Source: Eubacterium sp. CAG:252 | GTDB lineage: Bacteria > Bacillota > Clostridia > Lachnospirales > Lachnospiraceae | DNA: 9,488 nucleotides | NCBI GenBank assembly: GCA_000436535.1 | Contig: FR886305.1 | Location: forward strand, 1 to 9,488 | Reading direction: 5' to 3' | Part shown: positions 1 through 6,373 of the stretch, piece by piece | Position numbering within the stretch: the stretch's first letter is position 1 | How the letters are laid out: each line of letters opens with the position of its first letter | Notes under the pieces: model-generated | The model's input: the letters and a program-made list of their open reading frames with translations, nothing else | What the model was told of the DNA's origin: nothing | Databases searched by the model: none | Position numbers and translations under genes: made by a program

Positions 1-453
1 ATAAGCATCGAAAACACCCTGATTGTGTGTCTTATGATATTCTGTGAAGATCTTATGAAGTTCTGGATCTGGTTCATAACCATAGTTCTTGCATGATTCT
101 TCTGCCATCTTGATACCACCATAAGGCATAAATGCTCTCTTAAGTGGCTTATCTGTCTGAAGACCAACTACCTGTTCAAGCTCCTTCATAGATTCATCTA
201 TATATCCAGGACCATAAGCTGTAAGACCAGCAACAACTTTTGTTTCCATATCAAGTACGCCGCCCTTAGCTCTTTCTTCCTTCTGTAACTCCTGAAGTCT
301 GCCCCAAAGCTTGTTAGTAGCTTCTGTAGGTCCTTCAAGGAAACTTTCATCTCCATCATATGGCTTGTAATTGTTCTGAACGAAATCTCTTACGTTGATC
401 TCTTCTTTCCAAAGTCTGCCTTTGAAACCGTTCCACTGATCAAAATTTACCAT
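1..453 (-). CDS. pflB: Pyruvate formate-lyase (formate C-acetyltransferase), N-terminal 151 residues, runs off the window
   Basis: This glycyl-radical enzyme converts pyruvate and CoA to acetyl-CoA and formate in the cytoplasm and is a central step of anaerobic mixed-acid fermentation. The visible part begins MVNFDQWNGFKGRLW and contains segments typical of the PFL N-terminal domain: VGLQTDKPLKRAFMPYGG at about residues 96-113, then GIKMAEESCK and IFTEYHKTHNQGVFDAY. The spacing closely matches E. coli PflB. The catalytic cysteine pair and the C-terminal glycyl-radical site lie outside the window, so completeness cannot be judged. The ATG at 451-453 is supported by an AAGGAGGAAC ribosome binding site about 8 bases upstream. 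The gene has a long leader with its own promoter and a Rex-like palindrome, so it probably starts its own transcript. The activating enzyme PflA is not visible and may lie downstream. Confidence 0.96.
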   Translation of the reverse strand, partial: MVNFDQWNGFKGRLWKEEINVRDFVQNNYKPYDGDESFLEGPTEATNKLWGRLQELQKEERAKGGVLDMETKVVAGLTAYGPGYIDESMKELEQVVGLQTDKPLKRAFMPYGGIKMAEESCKNYGYEPDPELHKIFTEYHKTHNQGVFDAY

Positions 454-541
454 TTTATTGGTTCCTCCTTAAAAAATTAACTGTTAAATTGCATAATGAG
501 TTGTACATTGTATACAAACTTCTGTAAAAATATAAGCGAAT

Positions 542-559
542 CTGTTAATTTCTTAACTA
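542..559. promoter_or_regulatory. Rex-like redox operator in the pflB leader
   Basis: The sequence CTGTTAATTTCTTAACTA fits the consensus TTGTTAA-N4-TTAACAA of the NADH-sensing repressor Rex at 12 of the 14 defined positions. It lies just downstream of the proposed pflB start of transcription, where a bound repressor would block transcription. Rex control of fermentation genes is known in Clostridia. Its use here is inferred from the match alone. Confidence 0.45.
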
Positions 560-573
560 TCACTCGCACGATT

Positions 574-602
574 ATGTTAACACCCAAATTAATATATTTC
601 AA
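574..602 (-). promoter_or_regulatory. Probable sigma-A promoter of pflB
   Basis: Read on the minus strand, there is a -35 TTGAAA (597-602), a 17-base spacer and a -10 TAACAT (574-579). The -10 is preceded directly by TGT, an extended -10 feature. Transcription would start near 567, giving a leader of roughly 115 bases before the pflB ATG. The -10 hexamer is only a 4 of 6 match, so the call is moderate. Confidence 0.5.
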
Positions 603-958
603 TACATTTTTTTGTTGTTTTTAGTTTTGTACAATAAATGTGTATATATTTAAAAATGATACTAACAGTATTTACCATATCATTCATTTTTATACATAAT
701 AAAATGTAAAATTGTATAATATCAGCTTAATATTATGGTTATAATCAGTGTTATTACTTAAATATATTAACCTCATAATGGACATTTCTTCTTAATTAAT
801 ACCGTTTTATCATTACATAATTTTCCTCTGTCTGTATATAATTTACGTACAGATGCAAAAATAGTATTTTATAATTTCATAATTTTCCATTAATTATTAT
901 CATACAATTAATATAAAAAAGAAACAGCTATGAAGCAGACATCTACTTTTAAATGACC
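603..958. other. Non-coding AT-rich spacer between pflB and the Crp/Fnr gene
   Basis: No convincing ORF or RNA gene is seen. The stretch is extremely AT-rich. It contains TTGTACAA at 627-634; a related palindrome, TTGTATACAA, lies nearer pflB at 508-517. It also contains the loose inverted pair AAAATGAT / ATCATTCATTTT around 653-690. These may be sites for a Crp/Fnr-type protein or simply chance in AT-rich DNA. On the minus strand a T-rich run (911-921) lies downstream of the Crp/Fnr gene, but no good GC-rich stem precedes it, so no terminator is called. Confidence 0.5.
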
Positions 959-974
959 TAACGAACGAATAGTC
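959..974 (+). repeat. 16-bp repeat, copy 1 (TAACGAACGAATAGTC)
   Basis: TAACGAACGAATAGTC occurs here on the plus strand and again, identically, on the minus strand at 9127-9142. A 16-base identity containing a CGAACGAA core is unlikely by chance in a 9.5-kb window. Both copies are intergenic and sit at the 5' side of a potential stem closed by CGAAC/GTTCG. Confidence 0.8.
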
Positions 975-1012
975 ATGTAATGCAGAACCAAAGAGTTCGA
1001 TAACGTAGGTTC
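959..1012 (+). other. Folded non-coding segment with competing stems, function unknown
   Basis: This segment is less AT-rich than its surroundings and holds several complementary pairs. CGAAC (962-966) pairs with GTTCG (995-999). GAACC (985-989) pairs with GGTTC (1008-1012). ATGA and CTA just upstream can pair with TAGTCAT around the repeat. The stems are mutually exclusive in part. The strand is uncertain; the plus strand is given because the repeat motif reads that way. It may be a small RNA, part of a 3' untranslated region of the Crp/Fnr gene, or a remnant of a dispersed palindromic repeat. I do not recognise a named RNA family. Confidence 0.35.
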
Positions 1013-1063
1013 AGGTTTGTAAGCCGGAGTATTGTTGTCAGACCATTTACAATATATCAACAA

Positions 1064-1753
1064 TTATAACAGCTTAAAATGATTTTTCTTATATATAATA
1101 AGCCCTTCCTCCTGCATCCTCCCCAGCTCAGATGACATAGCACTGCGGTCGACTGACAGATAATCTGCAAGCTGCTGTCTGTTAAATGGAATATCGAACT
1201 CATTACTGCCACTTCTGTTAGACTGCGATGAAAGATATGATAAAAGCTTATCCCTTGTCGTCCTTTTTGACATATGTGTAATTTTTTCATTCATATTTAC
1301 ACATCTGTCAGCCAGCATATACATAAGATTTCTTATCAGCTTATTATGGAACTGGCACGATTCGCTGCACACAGTTATTACCCTGTATGTATCAAGATAG
1401 GCGATTGTCCCGGCTTTCATAGCAACAACACTCACATTACATACCTTATTATTGCTGCATGCATATGCCTCACCAAATATATCTCCTGCTTTGGCATACG
1501 CCATAATATGCCTGTTTCCCCAGTAATCTTCCTGCTCAATGCTCACCTCTCCCTCAATAACCATTCCTATTCGTTCAACAGTATCACCATCATGCAGCAC
1601 ATACTGACCTTTATCCACCTTTTCAAACCTTACATCAAGACATTTTATCATAGCCGCAGTTTCATTTTTTTCAACACCTTTAAACAGACTGCTCTCACTT
1701 ATAATGTCTGTCCATTTATCCATAACCTTCTTATTTCCTGACACTGTATCCAT
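1064..1753 (-). CDS. Crp/Fnr-family transcriptional regulator (HcpR-like by context)
   Basis: A 229-residue protein with the usual Crp/Fnr plan. The N-terminal cyclic-nucleotide-type beta-barrel spans about residues 20-125, with GDTVERIGMVIEGEVSI and KAGDIFGEAYA as the signature turns. A long dimerisation helix follows (about 135-160). The C-terminal winged helix-turn-helix includes RQQLADYLSVDRSAMSSEL at about 192-210. There is no N-terminal cysteine cluster of the oxygen-sensing FNR type; cysteines are scattered at 38, 99, 105, 129, 133 and 151. The ATG has a TGGAGG ribosome binding site 5 bases upstream. It is divergent from a ferredoxin-like gene, the arrangement known for HcpR and frdX, so a role in nitric oxide or redox response is plausible. 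The effector cannot be read from sequence. A palindrome in its own upstream region suggests autoregulation. Confidence 0.9.
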   Translation of the reverse strand: MDTVSGNKKVMDKWTDIISESSLFKGVEKNETAAMIKCLDVRFEKVDKGQYVLHDGDTVERIGMVIEGEVSIEQEDYWGNRHIMAYAKAGDIFGEAYACSNNKVCNVSVVAMKAGTIAYLDTYRVITVCSESCQFHNKLIRNLMYMLADRCVNMNEKITHMSKRTTRDKLLSYLSSQSNRSGSNEFDIPFNRQQLADYLSVDRSAMSSELGRMQEEGLIIYKKNHFKLL

Positions 1754-1816
1754 AATGCCTCCACATTTATATTATCTTCATATGACTTAAATATATCCAT
1801 CAATATTTTTATATTT

Positions 1817-1832
1817 TGTTGTATTTACAACA
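1817..1832. promoter_or_regulatory. Perfect 16-bp palindrome, likely Crp/Fnr-family operator
   Basis: TGTTGTATTTACAACA is a perfect dyad with 7-base arms and a 2-base centre. Its 16-bp size and TGTTG-N6-CAACA form are what a Crp/Fnr dimer recognises. It lies between the regulator gene and the divergent iron-sulfur gene, about 65 bases upstream of the regulator start codon. The adjacent regulator is the obvious candidate to bind it; this is inference. Confidence 0.6.
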
Positions 1833-1870
1833 TACATTTATATTACCACATAATATAATGATGTACGTGT

Positions 1871-1887
1871 TGAAAATGATATTTTCA
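1871..1887. promoter_or_regulatory. Second dyad in the divergent control region
   Basis: TGAAAATGATATTTTCA is a perfect dyad with 7-base arms and a 3-base centre. It is centred about 65 bases upstream of the proposed transcription start of the iron-sulfur gene, a distance compatible with an upstream activator site. It does not share the sequence of the 1817-1832 palindrome, so a different protein or chance is possible. Confidence 0.35.
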
Positions 1888-1908
1888 CTAATTAATATTC
1901 ACAACTGT

Positions 1909-1937
1909 CTAACGTGGATATTAAACTAAAATATAAT
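1909..1937 (+). promoter_or_regulatory. Probable promoter of the 2039 iron-sulfur gene, strong -10 and weak -35
   Basis: A perfect TATAAT lies at 1932-1937. The position 17 bases upstream reads CTAACG, a poor -35. A good -10 with a poor -35 is typical of promoters that need an activator, and two dyads lie upstream. The leader would be about 95 bases. Confidence 0.45.
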
Positions 1938-1960
1938 CAGGCAATCGCAAAATAAAGACA

Positions 1961-1979
1961 CAAAGAAATTAGTTCTTTG
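1961..1979 (+). other. Small hairpin in the leader of the iron-sulfur gene
   Basis: CAAAGAA-ATTAG-TTCTTTG is a perfect 7-bp stem with a 5-base loop, about 60 bases before the start codon. It has no T-run after it, so it is not a terminator. It may stabilise the leader or may be incidental. Confidence 0.3.
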
Positions 1980-2038
1980 CGGCTTATGATTTTTCACAAA
2001 CACCTAAAAACATAGACAAAAAAAGGAGATATAACATT

Positions 2039-2644
2039 ATGATTAGAAGAATTATAGAAATAAACGACAACTTATGCAACGGATGCGGCTTATGCGCACA
2101 TGCCTGTCACGAGGGCGCTATCAGTATAGTTGACGGAAAGGCAAAGCTTTTAAGGGATGATTACTGTGACGGCTTTGGTGACTGCCTTCCAGCCTGTCCT
2201 ATGAATGCTATCCGCTTTATAGAAAGAGAAGCTCCAGAGTACAATGAAGCCGAAGTTCTTGCTAATAAGGCAATAAGTGGAAGTCAGATTAATAACTGGC
2301 CTGTACAGATAAAGCTTGTTGCGCCTTATGCTCCATACTTTAATGGCTGTGACCTTCTTATTGCCGCTGACTGTACAGCATATGCATACAGCACATTTCA
2401 CCATGATTTTATGAGGAATCACGTAACACTTATCGGCTGCCCTAAGCTTGATATGATTGATTATTCTGAAAAACTTACAGACATTTTTAAGAATAACAAC
2501 ATAAAAAGCATAACTGTAACACGAATGACTGTTCCTTGCTGCGGCGGACTCCAGTACGCTGTTGAGAAGGCTATTGAAGCAAGCGGAAAGAACATTCCTT
2601 TAAGAGTTGTGACCATCGGAACTGATGGAAACCGTGTGAATTAA
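2039..2644 (+). CDS. Two-[4Fe-4S] ferredoxin-like protein with C-terminal CCGG domain (FrdX-like by context)
   Basis: A 201-residue cytoplasmic iron-sulfur protein. The first cluster motif is CNGCGLCAHAC (Cys13, 16, 19, 23), and the following acid-rich loop leads to CDGFGDCLPACP (Cys43, 49, 53). Together these are enough for two [4Fe-4S] clusters. The C-terminal domain carries further conserved-looking cysteines in IGCPKLD and VPCCGG. The ATG follows an AAGGAGAT ribosome binding site about 9 bases upstream. Proteins of this plan are often encoded near hcp (hybrid cluster protein) in anaerobes and are called ferredoxin or FrdX; they are thought to deliver electrons. Here it is divergent from a Crp/Fnr regulator, which supports that reading, but no hcp gene is in the window. 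The iron-sulfur assignment is firm; the electron-donor role is inferred. Confidence 0.85.
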   Translation: MIRRIIEINDNLCNGCGLCAHACHEGAISIVDGKAKLLRDDYCDGFGDCLPACPMNAIRFIEREAPEYNEAEVLANKAISGSQINNWPVQIKLVAPYAPYFNGCDLLIAADCTAYAYSTFHHDFMRNHVTLIGCPKLDMIDYSEKLTDIFKNNNIKSITVTRMTVPCCGGLQYAVEKAIEASGKNIPLRVVTIGTDGNRVN

Positions 2645-2674
2645 TACCATATTTTTGTTATTTTACTAACTAAT

Positions 2675-2722
2675 AAAAAGCAGGAGATGCGCCATAGCCC
2701 ATAGTGCATATGGTACATCTCC
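2675..2722 (-). terminator. Intrinsic terminator of the larC transcript, convergent with the iron-sulfur gene
   Basis: GGAGATG (2683-2689) pairs with CATCTCC (2716-2722), with an inner stem CCATA/TATGG. On the minus strand the stem is followed within three bases by TTTTT (2675-2679). This closes the leftward larC series. The plus-strand side has only a weak T-rich tail, so it may serve the iron-sulfur gene poorly. Confidence 0.75.
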
Positions 2723-2751
2723 CAATTATATTTTCAGCTATTGCAAATGCA

Positions 2752-4116
2752 TTAAATATTTTTTATAGAATTAATAGCATCCATATAACTTACATTCTGA
2801 GTCTCACATAACTTTTTCACGCTTTCATATTCTGGATAGCGTTTCGTTCCTCCATCTGGAAGCTCACATACCTTTATATTAACTTCGCCATATGGTGTTA
2901 CTGCCTTTTCCATATGTCTTTTAAGTATGGTTCTTTCCATGGCTGTACGCCTTATTCCTATAGTTGTAGTCTGTCTGAATATAATATTCTGAAGCTTATC
3001 TATATCAGCCTGTCCGCATATTACAACAAGCTCGTAGGCTGGTCTGTTCTTCTTCATATATATTGGAATATAGTGTACTTCTCTTGCACCTGCTTCATAG
3101 AGAAGCTCCATAGTGTACCCAAGAACCTCTGATGTACAGTCGTCAATATCTGTTTCCAGCTTATATATACAGTCCTTTGTCTGTGTGTCTGATAAATCTT
3201 TCACATTATGCTGCTCACTATCTATAAGCATAGCCCTTAACATACTTGGAACTTCATAATCTCTTTTACCTGCTCCATATCCCACCTTTTCAATCATATA
3301 CTTAGATGGAATATCTGTATCTGTTCTTACTGCTGCCACTATTGCTGCACCTGTAGGTGTTACAAGCTCACCCTTGATATGTGTGTGGCTCAGTACAATA
3401 TTATGCTCTGCTACAATATTAGTTACTGCTGGAACCGGCACCGGTATGACACCATGCTGACATCTTATCGTTCCGGCACCTTCGCATAAGAATGGAACAT
3501 ATACTCTGTCTATTTTAAGTTCATCAAAGCACACTGCAAATGCAACTATATCCACTATGGAGTCAACTGCCCCGACCTCATGGAAATGTACATTTTCTAT
3601 ATCTGTTGCATGGGCCTTTGCCTCTGCTTTTGCAAGAATAAGAAATATATCTTTGGCAAGTTCACGCGCACCGATTGTAAGTTCAGTCTTATCAATTATA
3701 TCATTAATTTCTGCAAGACCTCTGTGCTCGTGACTATGGTGATGACTATGTTCATCATCGTGATTATGATGATGGTGATGCTCTTCATTTTCTGCTGTAT
3801 CTGTCACTGCATTTTCTGATATATGCTTATTATCTGTATCTGTTTTATTATCTACAGTTTCACCTTTGTCCTTATGGCTATGACCATGCAGATACTCCAT
3901 ATCGTGGTCGTGATTATCCTTATCAAGTATTACATTAAAATCACATGCATCTATACCACTTTTCTTAACTCTTGTAATCTCTATACTGTAACCACTTAAG
4001 GGCATTGTCTTAAGTGTTTTCCTTAAATGTTCTTCACTGGCACCTATATCAAGAAGTGCTGCAACAGACATATCTCCACTTATGCCGGAATAACATTCAA
4101 GATATAATTCTCTCAC
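2752..4116 (-). CDS. larC: LarC, CTP-dependent nickel insertion enzyme for the nickel-pincer nucleotide cofactor
   Basis: LarC inserts nickel into pyridinium-3,5-bisthiocarboxylate mononucleotide, the last step in making the cofactor of lactate racemase and related LarA enzymes. This 454-residue protein starts with the family signature YLECYSGISGDM. It has VHFHEVGAVDSIVDIV at about 176-191, GELVTPTGAAI at 249-259, and the C-terminal half with LETDIDDCTSE (320-330). A low-complexity His/Asp-rich insert at about 68-131, including five consecutive histidines, is typical of LarC and probably binds nickel. In Lactobacillus plantarum the two halves are joined by a programmed frameshift; here they form one continuous frame. 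The start is a GTG at 4114-4116, with AGAGGTG upstream. It lies 22 bases after the thioredoxin stop, so the two are probably co-transcribed. larA, larB and larE are not seen nearby. Confidence 0.95.
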   Translation of the reverse strand: MRELYLECYSGISGDMSVAALLDIGASEEHLRKTLKTMPLSGYSIEITRVKKSGIDACDFNVILDKDNHDHDMEYLHGHSHKDKGETVDNKTDTDNKHISENAVTDTAENEEHHHHHNHDDEHSHHHSHEHRGLAEINDIIDKTELTIGARELAKDIFLILAKAEAKAHATDIENVHFHEVGAVDSIVDIVAFAVCFDELKIDRVYVPFLCEGAGTIRCQHGVIPVPVPAVTNIVAEHNIVLSHTHIKGELVTPTGAAIVAAVRTDTDIPSKYMIEKVGYGAGKRDYEVPSMLRAMLIDSEQHNVKDLSDTQTKDCIYKLETDIDDCTSEVLGYTMELLYEAGAREVHYIPIYMKKNRPAYELVVICGQADIDKLQNIIFRQTTTIGIRRTAMERTILKRHMEKAVTPYGEVNIKVCELPDGGTKRYPEYESVKKLCETQNVSYMDAINSIKNI

Positions 4117-4138
4117 TGCTTTTCACCTCTTAATAATC

Positions 4139-4450
4139 TTACTGTGCAATAAACTGCTTAACCTGTTCTTTACCTATAAAACCAATGCTTGTATCTGCAA
4201 CCTCACCATTTTTGAATAAAAGTAATGTCGGAATAGAAGCAACATTATACTTTAATGCAAGAGCCATTTCCTTATCTGTGTCTATCTTGCATATCTTAAC
4301 CTTGTCCTGTTCTGCTGCCACTTCTTCAAGTACCGGACCTAACATCTGGCATGGTCCGCACCATGTTGCCCAGAAGTCAACAAGTACAGGCTTATCTGAC
4401 TTAAGCACTTCCTGTTCAAATGTTTCTGCTGTTACATGTATAATATCCAT
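4139..4450 (-). CDS. trxA: Thioredoxin
   Basis: A 103-residue classical thioredoxin, a cytoplasmic protein-disulfide reductant recycled by thioredoxin reductase. The active site WCGPC has Cys31 and Cys34. PVLVDFWATW precedes it, and the cis-proline loop VASIPTLLLF (Pro74) follows, with F.G near the C-terminus. All catalytic residues are present and the length is normal. I chose the ATG at 4448-4450 because GAGG lies 7 bases upstream and the protein then begins MDIIHVTAETF, as thioredoxins do; an in-frame ATG 24 bases further upstream would add an unusual tail. It is closely followed by larC. No thioredoxin reductase is in view. Whether it supports LarC-related sulfur chemistry or is only a neighbour cannot be told. 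Confidence 0.95.
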   Translation of the reverse strand: MDIIHVTAETFEQEVLKSDKPVLVDFWATWCGPCQMLGPVLEEVAAEQDKVKICKIDTDKEMALALKYNVASIPTLLLFKNGEVADTSIGFIGKEQVKQFIAQ

Positions 4451-4543
4451 AATAATCCTCATTTCTGCGCACATTTTACTTATAATGGACTGGTGTATGG
4501 TGCGCTATACACTAATCCTATGTATACTTACAAATATATACCT

Positions 4544-4924
4544 TTATGTTCTCACCGCTGAAAGACTTCTACGATATTCCATACTCTCCCTTTCCATCTG
4601 GGCAAGTATTCTTGTAATAGTCCACTGACTGTTTGTCTTTGTCTGCACGGCCTTATAATCTGCCTTGCTGCTGCCATTTCTTAACTCAAACAACAGCTTG
4701 TCCATATGCTTGTCTGTCACATTACAGAATATAACTATGCCAGCCTTAGCTTCATTATAAAAAATATCATCACCTGACTTGTAATCTTTAGCACTGTCAA
4801 GTACATCCTTTAAGGTCTTAGATGTCATATCCTCACTTAAAACTATGCTTTTAATACGCATATTCGATGCACTTTTTATAATGTTTTCAGAATGTTTTAC
4901 ATTGTATAATACAATTCTTTCCAT
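4544..4924 (-). CDS. DUF3783-like small protein of unknown function
   Basis: A 126-residue soluble protein with no signal peptide or membrane segment. The C-terminal part, with IVIFCNVTDKHMDKLLFELR at about 64-83 and then KAVQTKTNSQWTITRILAQMERE at about 92-114, matches what I recall of the DUF3783 family of Clostridia, where a KAV.T.TN..W pattern is characteristic. The N-terminal part (MERIVLYNV) looks like a short beta strand followed by a helix. The molecular function of the family is unknown to me. The ATG is preceded by GGAG at about 10 bases, a rather long spacing. It is about 95 bases from each neighbour, so co-transcription with the upstream membrane protein gene is possible but not shown. 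Confidence 0.7.
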   Translation of the reverse strand: MERIVLYNVKHSENIIKSASNMRIKSIVLSEDMTSKTLKDVLDSAKDYKSGDDIFYNEAKAGIVIFCNVTDKHMDKLLFELRNGSSKADYKAVQTKTNSQWTITRILAQMERESMEYRRSLSAVRT

Positions 4925-4974
4925 ACCTATTACACTCCATAATCGTTACTTATACAGCTCATTTCATTTGCGTT

Positions 4975-5026
4975 AAATAATACACACATTTTGCATTATA
5001 AATATGTCTTAAGTGGTGTATTATTT
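4975..5026. repeat. Inverted repeat with 11-bp perfect arms over the end of the PF06541 gene
   Basis: AAATAATACAC (4975-4985) is exactly complementary to GTGTATTATTT (5016-5026). Partial inner pairing (ACAT/ATGT) could extend the fold. The right arm includes the stop codon of the membrane protein gene. There is no T-run after the stem on the minus strand, so it is more likely a 3'-end stabiliser, a weak terminator or a processing site than a standard terminator. Confidence 0.5.
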
Positions 5027-5977
5027 AATAAGCTTTTTAATCTCATCTAATTCGGCAGAATGTTTTCTTGAAACTGCTCCCGGATTACGCTTAACCATTC
5101 TGAACACACTCTTGTAGCTCTTATTGTGGTCAGTCTTAAGGTTGACCTTTTCATTTTCAAGAGTTTCTAATAACTGGTTAGCAGCCCCTTCATCCATAAG
5201 CTTATTCTTAAATCCTTCAACAACAGCTTCACTCATCTTCTGTAACGTAGCAAGCTTAATTCCTTTTCTCTCATTCATATTCTTTTCAAATGTAAGTCTT
5301 CCTTTAGCCTTGCTTACATTATTCATAACTGTTGCTTTTCCTTCTGCCAGCTTTTCTTTCATCTTATTGTAATCATCTTCTGCAAATGCACTTGCAATCT
5401 CAATTCTTTTAGCGATTGTTTTAATCTGCTGGTTACTGTTCGCAATTCTTTCAATAGTTGCTTTAAGATCCATAGCTTCATTGAATGACTGGGTGAAGTC
5501 TACTGTCATAGCAATAGCTACTACAAACGCAATAATATCTGATATTGTTATCGGAATCATACACACCAGACCCTCTATAGGCCTGTGTACAATTCTTACA
5601 AGAAGTACTGAGAATATACCCCATCCTACTGAAGATAAAAGACATATATGTCCCATAAGATTGAAAGGTTTCTTACTATAATCCCAGTATCTTACTCCAA
5701 ACATACGCTCCATGCAATATCCTGTAACAAACTCAAGTATCGTTGATGATAACATTCCCAACAGGAATATAAGTGGAATTGAGCCCCTTACACCTATTGT
5801 ACTTACAAGTATTACTATAGCACCTGAACCATATATAGGAAGTGCAGGCCCATGCAGGAAGCCTCTGTTGACCCACTTTCCTGACTTGGCAGATACATAA
5901 CAGCTCTCCCATACCCAGCCCATAAAACAATATATAAAAAAGAATAACAACCACTGCGATACAGTATATGTCTGCAT
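5021..5977 (-). CDS. PF06541-type membrane protein (putative ABC transporter permease, CmpB-like) with helical cytoplasmic tail
   Basis: A 318-residue integral membrane protein. The first half (about 1-160) has about five hydrophobic segments: near 5-25, 43-62, 66-88, 107-128 and 135-158. It carries the family pattern NRGFLHGPALPIYGSGA (37-53), LEFVTGYCMERMF (81-93) and WDYSKKPFNLMGHICL (98-113). This matches the PF06541 family, often annotated as a putative ABC-transporter permease although no ATPase partner is known for most members, and none is here. The second half (about 165-318) is polar, rich in Lys, Glu and Met, and predicted helical or coiled-coil, probably cytoplasmic; this tail is the unusual part. 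The ATG has an AGAGG ribosome binding site and a canonical promoter upstream. The transported substrate, if any, is unknown. Confidence 0.8.
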   Translation of the reverse strand: MQTYTVSQWLLFFFIYCFMGWVWESCYVSAKSGKWVNRGFLHGPALPIYGSGAIVILVSTIGVRGSIPLIFLLGMLSSTILEFVTGYCMERMFGVRYWDYSKKPFNLMGHICLLSSVGWGIFSVLLVRIVHRPIEGLVCMIPITISDIIAFVVAIAMTVDFTQSFNEAMDLKATIERIANSNQQIKTIAKRIEIASAFAEDDYNKMKEKLAEGKATVMNNVSKAKGRLTFEKNMNERKGIKLATLQKMSEAVVEGFKNKLMDEGAANQLLETLENEKVNLKTDHNKSYKSVFRMVKRNPGAVSRKHSAELDEIKKLIK

Positions 5978-6001
5978 TATATTCCTCTTCTTTCCAAGCA
6001 G

Positions 6002-6028
6002 ATTAACTATATCATAAATATAGTTAAT
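6002..6028. promoter_or_regulatory. Perfect 11-bp dyad in the leader of the PF06541 gene
   Basis: ATTAACTATAT-CATAA-ATATAGTTAAT has fully complementary arms and lies 25 bases before the start codon, downstream of the proposed promoter. It could be a DNA operator for a repressor or an RNA hairpin just before the ribosome binding site. The arms have almost no GC, so an RNA hairpin would be only modestly stable. Confidence 0.45.
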
Positions 6029-6068
6029 ACTACTTCTTTATTATTTATCTCACATTTGGTATTAAAAT

Positions 6069-6098
6069 ATTCTAACACTTTTCTTATACATATGTCAA
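6069..6098 (-). promoter_or_regulatory. Sigma-A promoter of the PF06541 gene
   Basis: On the minus strand a perfect -35 TTGACA (6093-6098), an 18-base spacer and a -10 TAGAAT (6069-6074) are present. Transcription would begin near 6062, giving a leader of about 85 bases that contains the 6002-6028 dyad. The rest of the gap (6099-6258) holds only AT-rich DNA and a small stem CTGATA/TATCAG near 6166-6188; I see no gene in it. Confidence 0.7.
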
Positions 6099-6258
6099 AA
6101 TTTACTATTATTGTAAATTTTATTAAAAATTTCATGATTATAAATGTTTACTATAGCTCATAACTGATACTTCACCAGATATCAGCTATATATGAATAAG
6201 CTTATTAACAAAATTATAATATGTAAGCTTACTTCACATACCACCGCTATATAGGAGA

Positions 6259-6295
6259 AAGCCCCGCCATATGCCAAACACATATGACAGGGCTT
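6259..6295 (-). terminator. Hairpin terminator downstream of the LytTR gene
   Basis: AAGCCCTGTCATATG and CATATGGCGGGGCTT (minus strand) pair over 15 positions including two G-U pairs, with a 7-base loop. The stem is followed by TTTCT, a short U-rich tail. It lies about 80 bases after the LytTR stop codon. The weak tail makes efficiency uncertain, but no other terminator for this gene is visible. Confidence 0.6.
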
Positions 6296-6373
6296 GTACC
6301 AGCTCTGATATTCACGTTGCTGTATATGACTGTAACCGATGTCTATATAAACCTGCAACAGTCCGTCACTAAC

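Noticed and set aside
905..1063. 6S RNA or another named housekeeping RNA downstream of the Crp/Fnr gene
   Set aside because: There are stems, but I could not build a long closing helix with a central bubble, nor find a clear promoter or terminator; no named family is supported.
1274..1741. Plus-strand ORF of 155 codons antisense to the Crp/Fnr gene
   Set aside because: The minus-strand protein has a complete Crp/Fnr architecture and a good ribosome binding site; the antisense frame has neither.
4185..4628. Plus-strand ORF across thioredoxin and the gap beyond it
   Set aside because: It is antisense to thioredoxin with its intact WCGPC site and has no recognisable domain.
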